Positions 13,331 through 24,406 of a DNA stretch of 64,000 nt are shown in pieces (the stretch's first letter is position 1; the number at the start of each line of letters is the position of its first letter). Made by a program: the position numbers and the translations under genes. Origin of the DNA: Adenanthera pavonina (Eukaryota; Streptophyta; Magnoliopsida; Fabales; Fabaceae); NCBI GenBank assembly GCA_026686845.1, contig JAIVEN010000014.1, positions 29,658,001-29,722,000 of the forward strand, written 5' to 3'. A model generated the notes under the pieces. It saw only the letters and a list, made by a program, of their open reading frames with translations. It was not told where the DNA came from and searched no databases.

Positions 13331-15127
13331 TCAATTTTTCTTTTTAGGTACCCAAATCTGCTTGGGTCCTTTTCTATCAATGGCATTTTCCTTTGATACA
13401 GATGTACCTTTAGGAACCCATTCTACCTTCCAGGCAAGTCCATTTTTCTTTAACACACATGAACTAGAAACATGTCCCTTGTTACAGAAGTAGCAGGTAA
13501 TAAAGGGACTGCTAGATTGTGATGCAGAAAGAAAGTAATGCAGATAATACTTTTGTTTCACATACTTTGGTTGGACATAAGTTTCAATGCGTTTTGAGGT
13601 GTGACTTTTCTTCTTATGTTCATCAGCATGTACAAAATGTCTCATACACAGATTTTGATTTTTCTTTTCATTCTTTTCCTTAACTGCACAAGGATCATAG
13701 CCAAGTCCAGCTTTTCGTTGTGCAATTCTTTGACTTCCTAATAAAGCAAATGACATATCTTTACCCTTAGTGACTTTAGCCATGGTTTTCAAAAGATATT
13801 CATTGTTTTTCTTTAGTTCAATGCATGATCTATAGCAAACAAATTCAGTTTCATGTAGAGATGCAGTGTCAGATAATTTGCAATCAGATTCTAACTTGCT
13901 AATCTTCTTCTTAGCCAGTTTTAGTTCTTTTGTAGTTTTAATAAACCCATCATGCAGATCATGAAATGCATCAAGCAATTCAAAATAGGAAGGTTCAGAT
14001 TTATATACCTCATATTCATGATCACTGTTAGATGAGTTTGGAGTCTTTTTAGCTGCACATGCTATAAAACAAATGTTGGCAATTTCTTCCTCATCATCTT
14101 CTTCTTTATCTAAGCTGTTGCCCTAGATTGATGAGATGTATGCCTTTTTCTTTTTGCCCTTGTCAGCATCTTTCTTTTCTTTTTCCTGCTTTTCAAGGAA
14201 TTGTGGACAATCTCATTTGATGTGCCCTTACTTTTTGCTTTCATAGTAGGTGACAAACTCTTTGCCTTCTTTCTCATTATCTGTAGCTGCTTCTTTCTTG
14301 AAGAATCTTTTATTTCTTTTCTTGTTATAGAACCTTCCAAATTTTCTAACCAACATAGCCAGAGTCTCTTCATCTAGATCTTCTTCATCATTAGACTCTT
14401 CTTTTTTTTCTTCTACAACTTTCAATGCAAGGACTTTTTTCTTTTTATCTTGACCAGCTTTCTTGAGAGCCTTCATTTTACCCTCATACTCTTCAAGGCT
14501 ACCGAAGAGTGTTGTAAGAGAAGCCAACGACTTTCCTCTGACTTCTTCTATTGCTGTTACTTTTGGTTGCCATTCCAGAGGAAGAGCTGTAAGGATTTTT
14601 CTAACCTTCTCTGGCTGTGTGTACTCTTTGCCAAGATTCTTCAATTGATTCACAATGAGGGTGAATCTCTTTTGTAGCTCTTTGATGCTCTCACCTTCCA
14701 TCATTCTGAAGCTTTCATACTTACAAATGCAAGAGTTCAATTTATTCTCCCTTACTCCAGTAGTTCTTTCGTGAGTGATTTCTTAAGTGTCTAATATACC
14801 TTTGGCTGTGGTACATTGTGACACTCCATATAATTCATCCTGCTTGAGTGCACTAACCAGACATTGTTTTACCTTAAAGTTCAGTAGGACTCTTTTCTGA
14901 TCTTCTTAATTCCACTCATCTTCTGGCTTCTCTTTGTATTTACCAAAATCTTGCAACTTCATTAGGACAAAATCCCCTTTTTGGATGGCTGACCAGATGT
15001 GTAGATCAATGGATTGGAGATAGATTTGCATTCTCATCTTCCGATATCTATAATACTCTCCATTGAAGTCAATAAGTCTATTTGTGTTGTTTCTCTTTGG
15101 AAGAATACTCTCTCCAAAGCCAACCAC
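13331..15127 (-). pseudogene. gag pseudogene of copia A
   Basis: Minus-strand fragments cover the whole gag. The N-terminus has RMQIYLQSIDLHIW. The UBN2-like middle has YESFRMMEGESIKELQKRFT and ALPLEWQPKVTAIEE. A Lys/Glu-rich region and two zinc-knuckle areas follow. The first knuckle is truncated by a frameshift near 14230. The second, CYFCNKGHVSSSC near 13480, has lost one residue. The start codon is damaged: element A2 has ATG (39008-39010), but here the aligned codon is GTG (15125-15127). The frame ends in a conserved WVPKKKN then TGA (13331-13333), and pol follows in the -1 frame. Confidence 0.88.
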
Positions 15128-15168
15128 TGATTTTTCTGGATTGTTAGATCCTTTGCTTAGGAAACCGG

Positions 15169-15180
15169 GCTCTGATACCA
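15169..15180 (-). promoter_or_regulatory. Primer-binding site of copia A (tRNA-iMet)
   Basis: Minus-strand TGGTATCAGAGC, two bases inside the 5' LTR edge at 15183. It is complementary to the 3' end of initiator-Met tRNA, the usual primer of plant copia elements. Confidence 0.93.
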
Positions 15181-15182
15181 CT

Positions 15183-16766
15183 TGTTAAGTCTGCTAGCTT
15201 CCCAAAAGGGGAGTGAATTAGGAAGACTGAAATTTTCTGCACAAGTATAAGCGAACAGTGAAAGCAAGAGCAACAGAAAAATAGACTGCAAAATGTAACA
15301 AAGTAGTAAGCAAGGTAAAGGAAGAAAAGACATTGAGATTTATCCTGGTTTGATCTCTTTCCTTGACCTATGTCTACTCTTCAAGCTATCACTTGAGATT
15401 TTCCACTATCTTGCAAGAATTCGGTAGGCACCTTGCAATGTCACATTACAGCTTTATGCTCTACTCCAAGAGCTTAGAATCCCACTCTCTCTCTGCACTA
15501 TAGCTAAGTGCTTCCCAAATCCCTTGTGAAGTCCCCTTACAAGAAAATCTTTCTTCTAGGTGAAGATAAGATTGTTTACAACAATATAAACTCTCTAATC
15601 TAGAGTATGTATGATAGTTGAAGTACAATGTATGAAGCATGTGAGAGTAGAAGGCTTTGACTGAAGAATTTGACAGAGTTTCAGTATATACAACGTAATT
15701 TTTGTTACCCACACCTTCAAATGAAGTTCTATTTATAGATTTATGTCTTAACTATACATTAGAGATAAGATCTAGCTATTAGAGACGTTACCAAATGGTT
15801 ACTTTGCAAAATTATCTGTTCACCAACCATATTTATGCGTCTGACATCCAAAGTTTGAATTTTGGGGGTGTCAACAGACTAATTTCGCAGAGACCATAAG
15901 TTAAAGACTTAAACGTTGAACTTCGAAGTTCATCTGTTCAAATGTAAAATTTGAATTTTCATCTTTGACAAATATTTCCATGTTGGAACATACGAATTTT
16001 CACGGTTAAAGTTCTTCTGAAAAGCGTCAACAGTTGTTTCATATTACTACAAAGTATTCAAAATTTGAATTTTGGTGCCCAAAATTTGTCTGTCAATGAG
16101 CAACTCAATTTGGCACAAAAGTTCTTCTTTTCAAAATTCAAATTTTCAAAAACCAAAGTTTGCTTATTAGAGAGACCTCTTATCAGACTTATTCCAAAGT
16201 TTGAATTTTTGAAGACCAAAGTTTGTCTGTCAAAGAGACACCTAAGCAGACTTACACATTGTCTTTCCAAAATTTTAATTTTCAAAACTAAAGTTCGTTT
16301 GTTAGAGGACTGACTTGGAACTTTTTTTAAACTTCACTTTCAGATAAACTTTGACATATCTTCAGATGAATTTTTCATTTTTCACAAGTTATGCTTCACT
16401 CAAAATTCGAATTTTCTCAGTTTGAAATTCGTCTGTTAGATACAACATCTTTGTAAGTTTAAATTTCAGCCTTCAAAGTTCAAATTTTTAAGGTAACATA
16501 TGAAGTTTAACAGTTCAAAATTTGTCTATTAGGGAATATTTTTCAAATATATTGTAAGTTAACAAAGGATTGTTGAAAATCACATTTTAAAAGTATTTGG
16601 GTGAAAGATCAAAGCCTTTTACTCATGTGAATATAGCGAGAAATCCTATAAACAAATCTTGTATTTATTTTTTTTGGATTTCTTTACTTGAGATCTCTTG
16701 TACAACTTTAATATCTCTTTTCCGAGCTCTAGTTGGTTTGTAATCATCAAAACACTTGATTCAACA
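15183..16766 (-). repeat. 5' LTR of copia A
   Basis: A 1584-bp LTR, plus-strand TGTTAAGTCTGC to TTGATTCAACA, partner of 5182-6747. It carries the promoter of the element (TATA box at 15729-15738) and the hairpin-unit array at about 15850-16540. A perfect TCATG duplication follows at 16767-16771. Confidence 0.92.
15729..15738 (-). promoter_or_regulatory. TATA box in the copia A 5' LTR
   Basis: The minus strand reads CTATAAATAG, followed about 10 bases on by TTCATTTGAAG and GTGTGGGTAAC. The same block is kept at 5728-5737, at 54357-54365 (CTATAAATG), at 28556-28563 (CTATAAAC) and at 38397-38406 (CTATAAGTAG). Conserved position and sequence suggest the core promoter of the family; transcription itself is inferred. 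Confidence 0.6.
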
Positions 16767-16771
16767 TCATG
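16767..16771. repeat. Target-site duplication of copia A, right copy (TCATG)
   Basis: An exact copy of 5177-5181, directly after the LTR terminus AACA at 16766. Confidence 0.95.
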
Positions 16772-18474
16772 TTATTCATTTCACATAAAAAAATCACATT
16801 TGATCACATTAAATCACAAAAATCAACAAATTGCCATATAGGTCATAAAAATTTTGGCAGCATAATAGCATAGAAAATTGACATCCTGAGAAATAAAATG
16901 CCTCAGATTGTAGCCAAAACTAGCTAAGAAAACACAATTCATAATATGGAAACCAATTTGCATCAAAGCAAAGTAATGAAATAACGTTAGCAAGAATATG
17001 TAAACTTAGCTACCTTTGGTATTTGCACTTAACTTTCCTCTCTAAACCAAAGCTTCCTCTACCTTTCCTAAGTTTCCTTTGATCTCTAGGAATTAATAAA
17101 CAATAGCTCAAGCCACTGATTTCATAGCATGAAGCATAGAGTTCATATAAAGCCTTACAAATCCTTGAAAATCCACTTTGGCTACATTAGCTTATATCAT
17201 GAAGTATATACTTGTTCTTAAGGATTTTGGCGATGGGGAATTCATTTTTGGCATCAAAACAATGAAATTCCCACTCCAAGAACCACTTTTGGTCTGGCCA
17301 AAATCTGAACCCTAAGTGGTAGAGTAGGTTTTTCACAAACTTACTTTAAAGCACAACTAGTTTTCTTCCCCTTGCAAAAACTCATACTTTCCCTCAAGTT
17401 TATGGTTTAAAAACATCATTCCACACCCAAACTAAGCCTTGAACAAAATTGGACAGAGGTTGGGAAGGAAACTATTTCACAAAAGCTAGCTCATACAACC
17501 CAAGGACTATGCTAAAAATCATCAAGGCCATGAACTAGCTCTTACCAATTTTTCCTTGGGTTTTTCTCATTCCTTCACCTTCTCTTTTTTGTCCTTCACT
17601 TGGCTGCCTCTTCTCTCCCTAGTTTGGCTGAGTTTTCCTTCTTCTTTCATGTGTGAATTCGTCCAAGCAAGATGGAGTATTTATAGGCATACTAACCATG
17701 GTTGCTTGGCTTGGTTTGGTTACTTTTCTACCTCAAGTAAAGTTTGCTAACCTTGGTTAATCCTTTGCTTATCCACTAAGGCATCAAATTTGGTCACATG
17801 GACTGCCATGTGGCATCCTAGATGAGGGGATAATATCTCAAAAACACTGCATAATTTTTCCTGTCCAGTAACACCTTGTATTAGTTACTTTATACTTGAA
17901 GTGGTAAAGTTACCTTTTACGGTGTAAATTCACTTTATTGATACAGGAATAAAGTAAACTTGTGCCTGGTATTACTTTATTATCCTATCTCTAAAAAGCT
18001 ACTTTTGTGGAGTCTAACTACTTTTCTTTTTGACTTTTTAGCTTTTACAGATCAAAAAATAGTTTTATTAGTGTAAAGTTACTTTTTAATCTTCAGTACT
18101 GATTATTTCTTCATCCTTGAACATTAACCTGTGGTGCCATGTACCATTGACTCGTCTTGTCGAGAGCTCTGTTTTGATAGTAATTTTCCATATTTACAAA
18201 TTTATCTTGACTCGGGAAAAAATTATAATTTTTAAAACTTTCGGGTCATTAGATATAATTTTTCCCATGAACTTTTTTCCTTTCCTCCGTTAAAATTTAT
18301 GCTTGGGACATAAATGTAATTTCCATAACTCTCAGGGCTAAAAATGTAATTTCTCATTTTCCATCCGATCGAAAAAAATGATCTCTTTGTCTTATTTCGT
18401 GCAAAATGGTATTTATTTGTTTCTACAAATTTCCTATGCATCTCTAGATTTTTTAGCTTTCTAAGGATGTTATA
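16772..18474 (-). mobile_element. 5' LTR of gypsy E, right part
   Basis: The remainder of the chromovirus LTR split by copia A. It aligns with 33940-35697, including GCTTAGCCTATATCATGAAGTATATACTTGTTC, the GGATAATATCTC...ACTGCATAATTTTT block and the T-rich ATTTTAGCTTTCTA end. It closes at TGTTATA, a decayed TGTTACA. A reading frame at 17556-17750 lies wholly inside LTR sequence and is not credited. Confidence 0.82.
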
Positions 18475-20989
18475 GTTTTTTTTTTCTAGAGCTATAGGTT
18501 TTTTTTATTTGGTCAGTGTAGATTTTAGAATTAGATAATACATTGTAAATATTGTGATATAATACTCATGTTTTTTATTTGACAGGAGGGATGCACGCTA
18601 GTGTAAATTTTTCTTTTTACTAGTTTTCTTATTAGAGAAGTGAGTCAATATAAATTATATCTGCATTCCATTCCTTTAAATAAGCATACTTTACAAGATT
18701 TTGCAATAAATTGATGATTGGTTTCTTGTAGTTAGGGAATTTTCAATAAACAACGTGCATGTGTACAACCTGAGACTGAAAAACTGAAAGTAATCAAGGG
18801 AAAGTGTGTAATAAAGACTAACTAACTGTAAGTTTTATAATTGCCAACTACCATGATTTCTATTCTCAGCAATAAAAATACAACAAAATATTCCTTGTAT
18901 TGGTTCTATAAATTCTGTAGTACTACTTTGTTAGTGTGTAATAAAGAGAAACTAATTGTAAGTATTACAATTGCCAACATCCATGATTTCTATTCTCAAC
19001 AATAAAGATACAGTAAAATATTCCTTGTATTGGTTCTATAAACTCTACAGTACTACTTTGTATGTTGGTTGATATTATTGCAGCTCTCTTTTTGTCATTT
19101 TCTATTGCATGTTTGAAATAGAGATTGGTCACAAGGTAAATATCATCGTTGCATATAAAAAATAGATTTCTTTAACAAAAAAAAAACATTTCCACCAATG
19201 TCAAATGACATTCTAAATAATGATATTCAGCTTTTGCTAATAGTTATAAATGTAGTTATAAATTTATACATATAGAAATAGATGCATTTTACACATTCAT
19301 GTGCAGATAAAGATATGTATTTTATACATATATACTGATGGAAAAATTTTTGAAAAGGAAGGTTGGTATTCTTTTTTTTTTTCTGATTATCTCATGTATT
19401 TGAGACATAAGTATAAATAATATAAATAATGCAAGTTATATGAATGTACAGATCCCAGCCTGACAATGAATTTGATAATTGTTCCATGGGGAGTAAATAG
19501 CAAAATTTCCATGGTTGCAAGGGAGACCAAATGGGGCATAAATGGATATTTTGGGTAAAGTTACATGTGCCAACAAGATATACCATGAGTATCTATGTTA
19601 TTTCCAATAAAGATAAATAGAGAAACTTCATTAGTTAGAGTTGAAGGAGACTTCTTTCTTCTCAAATTTGGGAAATGGATCCATCATCATTATCTGATAT
19701 GATGTTGGTCTTAAGAAGCAATGATGATAAGGGGCCAATTTTTAATTAGTGTATTTGAAAATTTAGTCTGATTGGCACAACCAAATTGTTCCAATATTAT
19801 ATAGGAAAATATTTCATATCCTTTTTCTGCACATCTCTTGTCTCTTATTATCCCGTGTTTCTCTCTTTGCAGTCATCTTTTTTTTATTGTAGTAGAATGA
19901 TCATGGAAGAGACTGTACTTGGTCAAAAAGGATACTATCTAAATAAGTCACTGTTTTGCATATGCATCCTTGTTACTACTTTAGAGATCAACAATTTATC
20001 ATCTGGATAAATAAAAGGTAGTGTTCATTTAATTGACTGTTCAATCAAAATAAAAAAGATAAAATAAGTTATATGAATGTTTTATTTTATTGATTTGTTT
20101 AAATCTTTGATGTTATACATTTTAAGTATGAACCAGCTAATGAAATATATTGAGGAACATTTTCCAAAAAATCTTAAACTGTTAATGTGAGTTAATATTG
20201 TTTAAGTGCAGTGGGATGGCTAGAAGCAAGAGTAATTTATTCAGTGCTTCTTTTTTTGTGGAAACAATTGTATTTTGGAGGGTGAAAATTGATTCTGGTT
20301 GTCATCTTCTCTTGAGAGTTTTTAATATAAAAGTTTTATGCTCTTTTAAATTAAACATCATTCATTTGTAGTTGTTTAATATAATTTTGAAAAAAAAGTA
20401 ACTAATTTGATTTGGAAGTATGATAGCAGCAAGAAGGGTGAAAAGGGAAAAATCAATTTTTACAAAGTGACCTTGGGACTATTATATGAGTAAAATCATA
20501 CTTTTTTTATTTCAAAATTTTAAGGTATGACTGAAGTAACATCTGACAATGAAGGAAGGATAAATGACAACTAAAAAAGTAATGGATTTTTGACGTGTAC
20601 AGCACATGAAAAGAAGAAGATTTTAAATTATTATCTGATATGATCAATTGGAAAAATTAAAGAATCAAGTGATTTTGATAGTGGACACTCATGTTGAATT
20701 GTACAATTCAAAGTATATTTTTTTATTTTAGTTATTTGCTGTAAGTTAATCATGATTGTTAAAAATTCATGAATTATACAGTGAAGATAAAGTGTATTGG
20801 TTTGATTATTTTGCGTTTTATAGTTTGGCCATTAGTTGTAAATTGATCATGATTATCATAATTGTAGGAGTTTTAATTCTATAGTGAAGGTAAAATTTAT
20901 AAGTTTCATTAATTTATGTGAAATATTCAAGTTTAATTCATATATTTGAATCTTCATTGATTGAAATAAGAATTGAGAACAACGAATGA
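18475..20989. other. Unassigned AT-rich stretch, no gene seen
   Basis: This lies between the gypsy E LTR and the Helitron remnant. I see no transposon protein motifs, LTR termini or convincing reading frames; the longest is 74 codons at 19786-20010, with no recognisable features. It contains the 130-bp tandem duplication at 18804-19063 and many homopolymer T runs. It may be old host intergenic DNA or unrecognised transposon debris. Confidence 0.5.
18804..19063. repeat. 130-bp tandem duplication
   Basis: Two adjacent copies, 18804-18933 and 18934-19063, each start GTGTGTAATAAAGA. They share TTGCCAAC...CCATGATTTCTATTCTCA and ATTCCTTGTATTGGTTCTATAAA, and end TACTACTTTG. They differ at scattered positions (roughly one in eight to ten), so the duplication is not recent. 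Confidence 0.9.
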
Positions 20990-21751
20990 ACAGTTCACCC
21001 ACTAGGAAAAAGAGTTGCTACAATCCCACTTGAAGCAACTGCAAGAGCAATTTCACCTTTAGACCTGAATGTAGTAATGAGTGCATTCTAGAGAAAAGTT
21101 TTCCCAATTCCACTATGTCCATGAACAAAGAAAAAATTTGTGAATTCCATATGGGTTAAGGAAATGATGGTATCATAGATTAATCTCTGCTCATCAGTTC
21201 AATTAGAGACCATTTTTCCTGCCTCAGCCATCAAATAATCCTTATTAAAATTTAAATGCTTGAGTAATAAATAATCAAGAGGATCCCAACAATTCACGTT
21301 AGATGGGAAAGGTAACTCTGGATAGTTTGACAAACTTTTTCCATTCCTCTATAAAAACTTTTCTATCTCCTTTAGAGCAGTATCTTGTTTATCTTCTTGG
21401 GAAAATGTTCAACTGAACATATAAAATGACACATTGAACTAAACAATGTAAAAGGGTATTGGAGACCAACAATTATGGGATGTTGTAGAAGAGCATAGAT
21501 GCCAATAAAATGCTATAAAATAGTCTTAAATGAAGGGATACGTAAGAAAAAATATGATAAAAACAAAGCACATATTGAATTAAAAAGAAATACTAGATCT
21601 TTTCTCATTGCCATGACGAGGCACATAAAAAAGATCTTTAGATAAAATATGAAAAGTTGCACTCCAAACCAAATTAGGCTTTGATCAGCATGATGACAAC
21701 ATCATTTGAGCAAATAACTCTCTTAGAAAATGGCTAGTTGCCCATACAGCC
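20990..21751 (-). pseudogene. Helitron Pif1-like helicase fragment (Walker A region)
   Basis: The minus strand reads FVHGHSGIGKTFL, stop, NALI (about 21056-21133), the Walker A motif of the SF1 Pif1-type helicase of plant RepHel proteins. EIALAVASSGIVATLFPSG follows. Upstream in sense (to 21751) are WATSHFLRELFAQM and LVWSATFHILSKDLF, the usual linker between the Rep and helicase parts. Later helicase motifs are missing, so the copy is truncated near 20990. It joins the piece at 24407-27247 once LTR D is removed. The helicase would unwind DNA during rolling-circle transposition. Confidence 0.85.
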
Positions 21752-24406
21752 TATAACATTCCAAGAAAACTAAAATATCTAGAAATGCATGGGAAATTTG
21801 AAAAAATGGACATACACTATTTTACATGAAATACGACAAAGGTTATTTTTCCCTGTTGAACGAAAAAATGATAAATTAATTTTTACCCCTAAAGAATTAT
21901 AAAAAAGACATTTATGTCCCAAGACAATAAAAATATGTGGAATGAGAGTGCAAAAACCTTTGGGGGAAAATTACACTAAATGACCCAACAGTTTCAGAAA
22001 TTATAATTTAATCTTGGGTCATGGGCAATTTTGTAAATATACAAAATAGTAATTAGAAGAAAGCCCTCAATGAGAGAAGTCCAACGATATATGGCACTAA
22101 GGGTCAATATTTAAGGATAAAGAAATAATCAGTGCTGGATATTTAAAAGTAATTTAATATCGATAAAGTAGATTGTGGGCTCCACAGACGGTTAAAAGGT
22201 GACTGAGATAGGATTTGAGCCTTACATAGAATTTTTTGGGTAGGATAATTAAGAAAACATAGATATAAATTTGGAATATTCCTGTATCCCTAAAATACTA
22301 AATTAATGTAAAAAGCAACTTTATCAGTACAGTTAAAAATTACCTGGTTCAAGATATATCTGGACTAGGAAAAATTGAGCAGTATTTGGGCAATTTCTTC
22401 TCCTACTTGGATGTCCATTCAGCCCATATTTTTGTCACAAAACTTCTTAGGGAAGTCATGAATTTTTGGCCAACATAACTGCTTGAGGAAGGTTTGACTT
22501 TTGGTTAAAAATTGATTAAGGCTAAGTGAGGTAATTAAGTAAATTAAACTCCCTCTTTCCTCTCATGAGGTGTGACTTCTAGTAGCAAAACAGAGCAAGA
22601 AAACACCAAGAAAGAATAAGGAAAAATGTGAGGAAGAAGGAGAAGGAAAGAGAAGAGGAAGATCAAGGCCAAAGGTAAGATTTCTTCCTCCAACTTCTAG
22701 TGATCTTTGTTTTGAGTTCTTGGTAGTTTGGGATGAATAAGATGAGTCTTTCTTCTTTCTCCTCTAAACTATATTTCAGCTAAATTATGAGAAGGGAAAG
22801 GGGAAAGGTTGTTATGTAATAAATTTGGGAAATGGCATGAACTACTTGAGAAAAACATGATTTCATGAGATTAAAGTAACTTACAAAGAAAATCCCCTTT
22901 CTCCTCTCTCAAGCTTGATTTCGGTCAGAACATGGCATCACTATAGAGTTGGAATTTCATGTTGATGCCAAAAATGAGTTCCTCATGGTGGAAAACCTTA
23001 GGAACAAGTATTGATTTCAAGTAAAAGCTTAAGATTAAGAAAGTGAAATTTTTAGGGTTTTGAAGTTCTTTATGAAGCAACCCTTGGTTCAAGTTGATTT
23101 ATTTGATATTTGGTGATGCATTAGGGTTTGAGAAAGCCTAAGGAAGTCCTTGGAAAGGTTGAATCAAAGAGAAAAGGCATAAAGTTTCATAAGATAGCAT
23201 AGTTACATTTTCTTGCATTATATTATCTTGCTATATTCTATTGTGAATGATGACTTGCTATATTGTTTTTATTATGCTTGAGACAAGTTTTGGCTGTTTT
23301 TATGAAAGGGATATTTCCTAGGATATCCATTTTCTAAGCCGTTGTAATGCTAAATTTTTTATAAACAATATGGTGATTTATGCATTGAAATGATTCTTAT
23401 GATGTTTATGAGGTTTTATAGCATACATGATAATGTGAATGTTTGAGATGTGACTAGCTACTGAGATTTCCAAAATCTCATCAACCAAATAATAGGTTCA
23501 AGTTATGGAAGAAATCCAAGGGAGGCAAAGAGCATGGAGAAAGATTTTCATGATTTACCTTTTATTTACTATGATGCATTGTCTCTAAGTCTCTTGAGAT
23601 GTTTAGTGCAAGTTTGGCACATGATTTGTCCATGTGAAAATATAAGGAAAATCATTTTTTAGGGTTAAGGGATATAAGTGCTCATTCAGACCTCTGTCTA
23701 GTTATACCATAACAGTTTAGGAAGAATTTCAAAGAATATGTGAATATTATATATTCCTTAAATCATACAGATTGAGCTTTAAAATGGTCTAAAGAGCACC
23801 CCATTTGGAGTTGTGTATGAATTATAGTGATTTTTCAAATTTAGGGGTTTAGAACAGGGCAAGATTGAGAAAACTGAAAACTAAAAGTTAGGTACTAAAA
23901 AATTCAAAAGATAATATAAAATCCTACAAAACTCCAAAAATTTAGTGGTTTATATGTTTAGGAAGGTATATGTTTTAAGTTTCATATCCCACTAATTTGG
24001 AGGTAATTGGAGCCATATAATAGAAGATATGGAGTTTTTCCCAAAACTGTACTAGTAAGAGTTGAATTCTGACCCTTCGTGTTTTAAACTAACGTCATGC
24101 CCTGTGTAAGTGAAATAAATATACAAGAAAAATATATCTATAATTAGACATATAAAGGTTTCAAATGACATAGAGTATGAATGATTTGGTCCAAAATAGA
24201 ATGAAATAGAATTTTTCAAATTTGAGGTCAGAAAATTGGAAGATAGAAAAATGACTAAATGAACAGTGAAATTTGCCAAATGAAAGTACTTGAGTAAATT
24301 GAAAATTCTGTTTTTGATATATTATGATTCTAGTTTTTAAATCATGATGAAAGGCATCTAATATTATCTAATATATGGAAAATGGGCCCTAGTATAAGGT
24401 GTTACA
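21752..24406 (+). mobile_element. Solo LTR of chromovirus family (D), inserted in the Helitron
   Basis: A 2655-bp LTR of the E/F/G family in plus orientation. It starts TATAACATTCC (decayed TGTAACATGCC) with AAGAAAACTAAAATATCTAGA, and ends GGTGTTACA. Both flanks are Helitron coding sequence that reads continuously across the insertion (INETI | WATSHFLRELF in sense). There is no gypsy internal sequence, PBS or PPT on either side, so it is a solo LTR left by recombination. No clear 5-bp duplication remains. Confidence 0.8.

Larger units (their letters stand above)
5182..16766 (-). mobile_element. Ty1/copia element A, complete but dead (SIRE-like with extra ORF)
   Basis: An 11.6-kb minus-strand LTR retrotransposon. 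Its LTRs (5182-6747 and 15183-16766) have TGTT...AACA ends, and a TCATG target duplication flanks them. In element sense the order is 5' LTR, tRNA-iMet PBS, gag with two zinc knuckles, pol (protease, integrase, RT, RNase H), a spacer of about 1 kb, an extra ORF, PPT and 3' LTR. The copia order (integrase before RT), two knuckles and a 3' extra ORF resemble the SIRE/Maximus lineage; that lineage label is inference. Every coding part carries stops or frameshifts. The LTR pair has diverged visibly, so the insertion is older than copia C. Confidence 0.9.

Noticed and set aside
17556..17750. 64-codon frame with a hydrophobic N-terminus
   Set aside because: Lies wholly inside the gypsy E LTR and is pyrimidine-rich by composition. 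There is no homologous frame in the other LTRs.
19786..20010. Small host gene of 74 codons
   Set aside because: No recognisable domain and no supporting context; AT-rich chance frame.
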